NCBI GenBank assembly: GCA_028281765.1
Contig: JANQJF010000032.1
Location: 1 to 40,693, forward strand
DNA: 40,693 bases
Direction: 5' to 3'
Source: Planctomycetota bacterium
GTDB lineage: Bacteria; Planctomycetota; UBA1135; UBA2386
Positions 35,105-40,693 of this stretch are shown here, in pieces. Each line of letters opens with the position of its first letter. The stretch's first letter is position 1. Below the pieces are notes generated by a model that worked only from the letters and a program-made list of their open reading frames with translations, had not been told where the DNA came from and searched no databases. The position numbers and the translations under genes were made by a program.

Positions 35105-36693
35105 TCACGCGGTGCCCCGAACCACGGGGCCAAATCGAGAAGCTCGACGTCGTCGAGTTCCTCGCGGTTGTAGCCGCCGTACTTCGCCTCCACAACCTCC
35201 CAGGGGACGAGGTCGAGCGTGACTTCGGCGCCGTCACCCCAACGCGCGGCGTCAGTCCAGACGTTGTCGCGCATGCCCCAGACGAAGACGAGCGCGCGGC
35301 CCGCGTCGAACTCGCCCTCGACGACCTGGACCTCGCGTAGCTCGATCGCGATCAGGCAATCCTTGTAGGGAACACTGCCCGGTCGCGGCGGCGACGCCCG
35401 CTGCGCGACCCTGCCGCGCAGCGTGACGCGACCGCGTTCGGGCAACGGGTCGTCCTGCTTCACTTCGGGCAAGTCGATCATGCGCCAGTCGCCGACCGCG
35501 AGTTCGCGTGCGGCGAATTGCCAGACGACGACCTTCTTGCCCTTCAGGCGGTCGCGGCCGCGGCGCATCTGATCGCGGAGTTCTTGCCGCGTGCGGAACG
35601 CGCCGTTGTCGTTGATCGAGATGCGATCCACGGGGCGTTGGAGGTGGAAGCTCAGCTGCTCGACGAAGCCGGCGTGCTCGCCCCAGCCCATGCCTTTCAG
35701 GGAGTAGATGTTCGAGAAGCTGTCGCCGAGGACGAGGATTTCGGCGTTCGGGTCGGGCTGCCAGGGCGTGCCGTCGGAGTTACGGACAGGGCGGATCGAC
35801 ACCGACTCGACTTCGAAGTGAGCCTGGCCCTCGGGGAGGCGCAGCATCTTTGCGATGTCGCCCAGGTTGCGCACGTCTTCCGCCCCACGTGCGTACTCGA
35901 CCTCCCCTTCCGCCGACATGAGCCCGCGCACTTCCACCGCCACGAGCTCCGTGATGCGATCCATCCACTCTGGGACCCAGTGCGTGTCCGTCCGCAAGAA
36001 ACCGCCGGCTCTGGCAAGCCGGTCACCGACGACCATCACTCCCGCCTCGACCACGCGTCGGCGCCATGAGTCGTAGGAGGGATTGAATCCGGCAGCAATG
36101 CCATCCGGTGCCTTGCCACCCGAAGTCACTCGATCCGCGACTGCGGATTCGGGTTTCACCGGCGTCGGCACGAGTATCAACGTGATATCGCGACGCCTCA
36201 GCTGCTCCGAGAAGTCGAGGATCGCGCGCCCCGGATCGGGTTGCGGCGGCGTCTCCCAAGACTTCCCGCCGAGCGCACGCCGCCTCAGCACGGAAGGCTC
36301 CAAGAACCCTGGCCCCGTCACGTAGTCGACGCCCGGCCGGTAGAACAGCCATTCACCGTCGACGTACGCCTTCTCGTTGCCGACGCCGAGCCCGAGGAGC
36401 ACGTTCTGCACGCGCGGCAACAGCCAGTTCCCCACCACTGACTCGTCGTCGAGTTCACGCTCGAACGCGACGAAGTTCTTCTCTGTCGGCTCGAGTGCGA
36501 ACACGTTCCACGCCTTCGGGGCGCCAGTCTCACGGATCTCGTGCACGTGCTGGATCACCGGCACGCTGACGATCACGAGCAAGAACACGACCAACATCCC
36601 CCACGCGACGCGCGGCTCGACGTCGGTCTGACCGAGTTCGATCGCCGCGACTTGTTCGCGCGTCATGCCGGGTTTGGTCGTGGATTCGGACAT
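35101..36693 (-). CDS. AlgJ-like O-acetyltransferase with C-terminal extension
   Basis: 530 residues. One N-terminal helix (31-48) after a cytosolic leader holds a periplasmic SGNH domain: LVPTPVKPE, the LRTDTHWVPEWMD motif (D236, H238), LVLGDSFSNIYS (S325) and KVVVWQFAARELAVGDW. About 130 residues follow that resemble a beta-rich carbohydrate-binding or wrapping module; its family is not recognised. ATG 36693 shares its A with the MBOAT stop (TGATG), the tightest possible coupling. It most likely accepts acyl groups from the MBOAT protein. Confidence 0.88.
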   Translation of the reverse strand: MSESTTKPGMTREQVAAIELGQTDVEPRVAWGMLVVFLLVIVSVPVIQHVHEIRETGAPKAWNVFALEPTEKNFVAFERELDDESVVGNWLLPRVQNVLLGLGVGNEKAYVDGEWLFYRPGVDYVTGPGFLEPSVLRRRALGGKSWETPPQPDPGRAILDFSEQLRRRDITLILVPTPVKPESAVADRVTSGGKAPDGIAAGFNPSYDSWRRRVVEAGVMVVGDRLARAGGFLRTDTHWVPEWMDRITELVAVEVRGLMSAEGEVEYARGAEDVRNLGDIAKMLRLPEGQAHFEVESVSIRPVRNSDGTPWQPDPNAEILVLGDSFSNIYSLKGMGWGEHAGFVEQLSFHLQRPVDRISINDNGAFRTRQELRDQMRRGRDRLKGKKVVVWQFAARELAVGDWRMIDLPEVKQDDPLPERGRVTLRGRVAQRASPPRPGSVPYKDCLIAIELREVQVVEGEFDAGRALVFVWGMRDNVWTDAARWGDGAEVTLDLVPWEVVEAKYGGYNREELDDVELLDLAPWFGAPRE

Positions 36694-38147
36694 CAGAAGA
36701 TGAAGTAGATGAACGGATTGTAGGCCTGCGTGAACAGGATCACGACCGACAGCAGAAGCAGCCCGAGCGACGTGAGCGCCTTCGGCATCGTGATCTGTCG
36801 GGTCCAGTCCCAAGTCTGCGGCGCGAAGAACGCGATCCCCGCCGCCAGCGCGAATGAACCCAGGTAGTACGGCTGCCCGATGACCATCCGCAGCAGCGGC
36901 GCGCCGTCCTGCACGTCGGCCACGCCGAACATGCACCCGAGGTAGTTCAGCGCGCTCGGCAGATCGCTCGCGCGGAAGAACACCCAGCTGAACAGCACGA
37001 TCAAGAACGTCACCGCGACCCGCCCCACCGGCGGCAGCGCGCGGTAGAAGCTGTCCTTGCCCTGCGAGCGCTCGAACGCGAGCCAGCCGCCGTGGATCGC
37101 ACCCCAGATCACGAAGTTCCACGACGCGCCGTGCCACAGGCCGCCGAGCAGCATGACGATCGCGAGGTTGACGTAGGTGCGGCGCGCGCCCTTGCGGTTG
37201 CCGCCGAGCGGCTTGTAGAGGTAGTCCCGCAGCCAGCTCGACAGCGAGATGTGCCAGCGACGCCAGAATTCGGTGATCGACTGCGACTTGTAGGGCGAGT
37301 CGAAGTTCTTCGGGAAGACGAACCCGAGCATCAGCCCAAGCCCGATCGCCATGTCGGAGTACGCGCTGAAGTCGAAGTAGATCTGCATCGCGTAGGCGAC
37401 GACGCCGTACCAGGCGTCGACGACCAGCACCGAGCCCGCGTCGAAGCACGTGTCCGCGATCTTGCCGCACGGGTTCGCGAGCAGCACCTTCTTCGCCATA
37501 CCGATCGACAGCATGCCGATGCCGCGCGCGAACTTCGTGACCGTGTGCGACCGCTCGCGCAGCTGCTCGGCGACCTCCGAGAAGCGGATGATCGGCCCCG
37601 CGACGAGCTGCGGAAACATCGCGACGTAGCACGCGAAGTCGACCGGGTTCGACATGCCGCGGGCATCGCCGCGGTAGACGTCGATCGAGTAGCTCATCGA
37701 CTGGAACGTGTAGAACGAGATGCCGAGCGGCAGCGTGATCCGCAGCGCCTGCTCCCACACCGCGAAGTCGATCCCGAACGCGGACACGATCGCGTTGTAG
37801 TTCTCGATCGCGAAGTTGAAATACTTGAAGAACCCGAGCAGCGACAGGTTCGCGACGATCGAGATCGTCAGCGCCGTGCGCTGCGCACGCGTGCGCGGCA
37901 GGTCCTTCGGCAGCTTCTCGAGATCGGGGTTCGGCTCAACGCCCCGCTTCATGATCGCGAGGCCGCAGTAGAAATCGATGATCGTCGAGCCGAGCATCAA
38001 CAGCACGAACCACGGGTTGGCCCAACCGTAGAACGCGTAGCTCAGCAGCGTCAGCATCCCGTGCCGCCCGCGCCGGCCGATGACGTAGTACGTCAGCAGC
38101 GCAAACGGCAGGAAGTAGAACAGGAAGAGCTGGGAGCTGAAGACCAT
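36693..38147 (-). CDS. MBOAT-family membrane O-acyltransferase (AlgI-like)
   Basis: 484 residues, about eleven membrane helices. The essential MBOAT histidine (near 339) is in LGGLWHGASWNFVIWG. MVFSSQLFLFYFLPF, NLSLLGFFKYFNF, PLGISFYTFQSMSY, MFPQLVAGPI, YFDFSAYSDMAIGLGLMLGF and ITEFWRRWHISLSSWLRDYLY are all classic AlgI segments. AlgI moves an acyl group across the membrane to AlgJ/AlgX-type partners, two of which follow immediately. It starts the acyl-transfer operon, 79 bases after the kinase gene; this gap may contain its own promoter. The polymer modified is unknown. Confidence 0.95.
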   Translation of the reverse strand: MVFSSQLFLFYFLPFALLTYYVIGRRGRHGMLTLLSYAFYGWANPWFVLLMLGSTIIDFYCGLAIMKRGVEPNPDLEKLPKDLPRTRAQRTALTISIVANLSLLGFFKYFNFAIENYNAIVSAFGIDFAVWEQALRITLPLGISFYTFQSMSYSIDVYRGDARGMSNPVDFACYVAMFPQLVAGPIIRFSEVAEQLRERSHTVTKFARGIGMLSIGMAKKVLLANPCGKIADTCFDAGSVLVVDAWYGVVAYAMQIYFDFSAYSDMAIGLGLMLGFVFPKNFDSPYKSQSITEFWRRWHISLSSWLRDYLYKPLGGNRKGARRTYVNLAIVMLLGGLWHGASWNFVIWGAIHGGWLAFERSQGKDSFYRALPPVGRVAVTFLIVLFSWVFFRASDLPSALNYLGCMFGVADVQDGAPLLRMVIGQPYYLGSFALAAGIAFFAPQTWDWTRQITMPKALTSLGLLLLSVVILFTQAYNPFIYFIF

Positions 38148-38226
38148 GCGGGCGGGGCCAGAATCAGAGGGGATGCCCCGTCTTCTGTCGATGATCGGCC
38201 TGTTTCCGTGCGAGGCCGTAGCTCGA

Positions 38227-40590
38227 CTATCGCTCGCCCAGACGCACCTGCACGGAAGCCAGCATCGAGCGGGTCCGCTCCATGACGCCGTAATGGACCG
38301 GGGTCAGCCGGCCCGGAACATCGAGCTCCTCGAACCGCGCCATCGCCTCGCTCAGACAGTCCCGCGCGTGCGCGAGCCGAGCCGACCGCGGCTCGCTCTC
38401 CTCTGCTCCGTCGGCCCAGCTCGTGTACAACCGCCCACGTTCACTCAGCATGAGCGCCAGTTCGACGCGTGTGTTCCACTCCTCGGGCTGCGCGTCGGCG
38501 CGCTCGCGCAGTCGCGCGCAGCTCGCCGCGAGCTCGCGGTCGGCGTCCGCCCAGCTCCCGGCCTCGAGGAGCGTCAGACCGAGCATCGTGCGGGACTTCC
38601 ACAGGAAGCGATCGTGGCGGTCGTCATCCGGGTATCGGGCGGCCAGTTCCCCCTGGACCGCGATGGACGCGCGGAGCATCCGTGCGGCCGCCGTGTGATC
38701 GCCGCGCTTCGCGAGCACCGATGCGACCAGCGACCCGGCGTTCGCGTAGCTGCCCTGACGGACAGCATCCTTCGGAGCCGCCTCGGCCGCGCGCTGTGCG
38801 AGGCGATGTCGCGTATGAGCGAACTCCAGCGCGTCGTCGAGGCGATCTTCGGCTACGGCCGCGCTCGCGAGGCTCACGTAGCAGCGACCGCGCGGTAGAT
38901 CGTGAAGAAGCGGGTCGTCTCCCGCGAGCTCATCGTAGATCCGGAGCGCGCGCCGGAGATCCCGGTCCGCATCCGTCGGTCGGTGCCCCCACTGGATCCC
39001 ACCGCGTGCGTGGATCACCTCGGCCAGCGCGAGGCGCGCATCGACACTGCCGGGATCCGCGGCCGACGCCGCATCCGCCAACGCGAACGCACGCTCGATC
39101 GTGCGCAACGCCGCTTCGCGGTCGCCCAGGTTCGGCAGGTTGGAGTTGCCCTGAACGTTGGCCAGTCGCACGTACGCGCGCGCGAGGTGCACTTGCACGG
39201 TCGCGTCGTCCTCGGCATGTCGCTCGAGCGCGGCGAGATCGTCGAGCGCCGCGACCAGCATATCGCGACGGAGGTCCGTGGCGCTCTCGACCGGCAACAG
39301 CCGTTTGTGGAAGTCGAACACCTGCGTCGTCGACGCGTCGAGGAGCAAGCCGAACAGCTCGTTGGCGCCGTCGCGTTCGCGCGCCGCTTCGGACGCGGCA
39401 CGCCAGGAGACCACGGTCGCGAGCACGAGTGAGGAGAACGCGAAAGCCGCGGCGGCGACGAGCGCGCGATTCCTGCGCGCGAACAACCGCGCGTGATGGA
39501 TCGGGCTCGGCGGGCGCGCGACGATCGGCTCGCTCCTGAGGTAGCGTCGCACGTCATCCGCGAGCTGCGCCGCCGACGCGTACCGGAGCTCGCGATCGTG
39601 CGCCATGGCCGTCGCCACGATGGCGTCGACGTCGTCGGGGCGGGTCCCGCGCACACGCGACAGCCGCGGCACCGGAACGTGCTGCAGCCGCCGCATGGCC
39701 TCGGTCCACGAAACGCCAGCGAGGTCGCGTGGCGATCGGTCCGCGAGCAACTCGAAGAGCATGGCACCGAGCGCATACACGTCGCTGCGCACGTCCACAT
39801 CGCGGTCGCCGGCGATCTGCTCCGGACTCATGTAGGCCAAGGTGCCCGTGATCTGTCCGTCGACCGTGTGCCGGGGCGCATCGTCGTCGAGCGCACGCGC
39901 GATGCCGAAGTCGATGACCTTGGGCTGTCCGTCGTCGCCGACGAGAACGTTGCCGGGTTTCAGGTCGCGGTGGATCACGCCTTTCTGGTGACCGAGATGG
40001 ACGGCGTCACAGATCGACAAGATCAGCGCGAGCCGTTCGTCCTGCGAGAGCTTCTCCTCGTGGGCGTAGCCGGTGACGGACCTCGCCTCTTCGACGAGCT
40101 CCATCGCGAACCACGGCGTTTCGCGATCGCCTTCCTGGTGCACGCCCGCGGCGTAGATCTGTGCAATCCCGGGATGTCGGAGTCGGCCGAGGAGTTCCGA
40201 CTCGCGCCGGAATCGCCGCAGCGTCTCGTCCGAGGTCGTGCTCGCGCGTCGCATCTTGATCGCGACGCGCCGCGGTGGATCGAGCTGGCGCGCCGCGTAG
40301 ACGACTCCCATGCCGCCCGCGCCGATCTCCTCTTCGATGACGAACCCGCCGAGATCCGCGCCGACCGGCACCGCTATCGGCGCCAGACGACGCCGGAGCT
40401 CTTCGTGACTCGGCGGTTCGAACACCCCCGTGTGCGCGACTTCGTCCTGATCCAAGAGCGCGGCGACTTCGCGGCGAAGATCGCCGTCGCCTTTGCACGC
40501 CTCGTCGAGGAATGCGCTCCGCTCGTCCTGCCGCAGCTCGAACGCCGACTCGGTCAGCGCGCGGATCCGCTGCCAGCGTTCAGGATCCAT
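38227..40590 (-). CDS. Transmembrane Ser/Thr protein kinase with C-terminal TPR domain
   Basis: 787 residues. A short helical N-terminal region (MDPERWQRIRALTESAF) typical of planctomycete/acidobacterial kinases is followed by a complete Hanks-type kinase domain (about 80-355): GAGGMGVVYAA glycine loop, VAIKM lysine, VIHRDLKPGNVL (about 204-215), KVIDFGIA and the GTLAYMSPEQ activation segment. A single membrane helix (about 376-396) leads to an outward-facing solenoid of repeated helices consistent with TPRs. The start overlaps the end of the ECF sigma factor gene by 11 bases, so the kinase probably regulates that sigma factor (ECF-STK type pair). Confidence 0.95.
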   Translation of the reverse strand: MDPERWQRIRALTESAFELRQDERSAFLDEACKGDGDLRREVAALLDQDEVAHTGVFEPPSHEELRRRLAPIAVPVGADLGGFVIEEEIGAGGMGVVYAARQLDPPRRVAIKMRRASTTSDETLRRFRRESELLGRLRHPGIAQIYAAGVHQEGDRETPWFAMELVEEARSVTGYAHEEKLSQDERLALILSICDAVHLGHQKGVIHRDLKPGNVLVGDDGQPKVIDFGIARALDDDAPRHTVDGQITGTLAYMSPEQIAGDRDVDVRSDVYALGAMLFELLADRSPRDLAGVSWTEAMRRLQHVPVPRLSRVRGTRPDDVDAIVATAMAHDRELRYASAAQLADDVRRYLRSEPIVARPPSPIHHARLFARRNRALVAAAAFAFSSLVLATVVSWRAASEAARERDGANELFGLLLDASTTQVFDFHKRLLPVESATDLRRDMLVAALDDLAALERHAEDDATVQVHLARAYVRLANVQGNSNLPNLGDREAALRTIERAFALADAASAADPGSVDARLALAEVIHARGGIQWGHRPTDADRDLRRALRIYDELAGDDPLLHDLPRGRCYVSLASAAVAEDRLDDALEFAHTRHRLAQRAAEAAPKDAVRQGSYANAGSLVASVLAKRGDHTAAARMLRASIAVQGELAARYPDDDRHDRFLWKSRTMLGLTLLEAGSWADADRELAASCARLRERADAQPEEWNTRVELALMLSERGRLYTSWADGAEESEPRSARLAHARDCLSEAMARFEELDVPGRLTPVHYGVMERTRSMLASVQVRLGER

Positions 40591-40693
40591 CGGACTCGTC
40601 TCCCAGCTCGCGCATCAGCCACGACCGTGCGACCCGCCACGAGCGTTCGACGGTCGGTGTCGACACCGAGAGAGCGGCGGCCGTCTCGGCGAT
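40580..40693 (-). CDS. C-terminal end of an ECF sigma factor (partial at window edge)
   Basis: The last 37 residues of a minus-strand gene reading IAETAAALSVSTPTVERSWR then VARSWLMREL, and ending after GDESDGS. This is the sigma-70 region 4 recognition helix of the ECF-STK type (LSVSTVKRDWRxARAWL). Only this end is inside the window. It overlaps the kinase start, so the two are translated together. Confidence 0.85.
   Translation of the reverse strand: MAETAAALSVSTPTVERSWRVARSWLMRELGDESDGS

Noticed and set aside
37092..38285. Plus-strand open frame opposite the MBOAT gene
   Set aside because: Charged low-complexity translation with no membrane or domain pattern, antisense to an AlgI-like protein with all hallmarks.

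Overview
The window is high-GC bacterial DNA with tightly packed genes, frequent 1-8 base start/stop overlaps and several GTG or TTG starts. The gene content points to a member of the Planctomycetota: a fused ccoN-ccoO oxidase gene, a secreted ThuA plus DUF1080 protein, a secreted protein with dockerin-like calcium loops, an ECF sigma factor overlapping a Ser/Thr kinase with a TPR tail, and alginate-type acyltransferase genes away from any polymer-synthesis genes. This placement is inferred from gene content; no rRNA or tRNA gene is visible.

Layout. 142-8387 (minus): one eight-gene operon read uspA-like, TauE/SafE-like, ccoI, ccoS, ccoNO, ccoQ, ccoP, ccoG, i.e. a cbb3 high-affinity cytochrome c oxidase preceded by its copper-supply and assembly genes. 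8468-10899 (plus): a divergent NtrC-type sigma-54 activator and a FixL-like PAS histidine kinase that keeps the FixL haem-ligand His and distal Arg at the right spacing. The 80-base gap between these units holds a near-consensus sigma-54 promoter facing the oxidase operon. Together this reads as a local oxygen-sensing circuit. 10914-13489: a small poly-Asp-tailed protein, a secreted EF-hand-like protein and a class V aminotransferase. 13631-16592: a secreted GH5-like glycosidase ended by a strong hairpin, then thyA-folA. 16599-27067 (minus): a complete tryptophan operon trpE-G-D-C-F-B-[M48 peptidase]-A, followed by a DAHP synthase and a ThuA/DUF1080 gene. 27068-27385 is a 318-base regulatory gap with a trpE leader and a second sigma-54-like promoter that faces a lipoprotein gene broken by one in-frame TAA. 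28035-32128: an SGNH hydrolase, a gamma-glutamyltransferase family enzyme, a 19-bp inverted repeat and a UbiA-family prenyltransferase. 32148-38147 (minus): an MBOAT/AlgI-AlgJ-AlgX-type acyl-transfer set plus a further SGNH protein. 38227-40693 (minus): a Ser/Thr kinase and the tail of its ECF sigma factor.

How they work together. The left third senses oxygen and builds a microaerobic terminal oxidase. The middle makes thymidylate/tetrahydrofolate and carries carbon from the first shikimate step (DAHP synthase) through chorismate to tryptophan. The right third looks devoted to envelope or exopolysaccharide modification and Ser/Thr signalling. Most long open frames antisense to these genes are artefacts of the GC-rich code and are left out.
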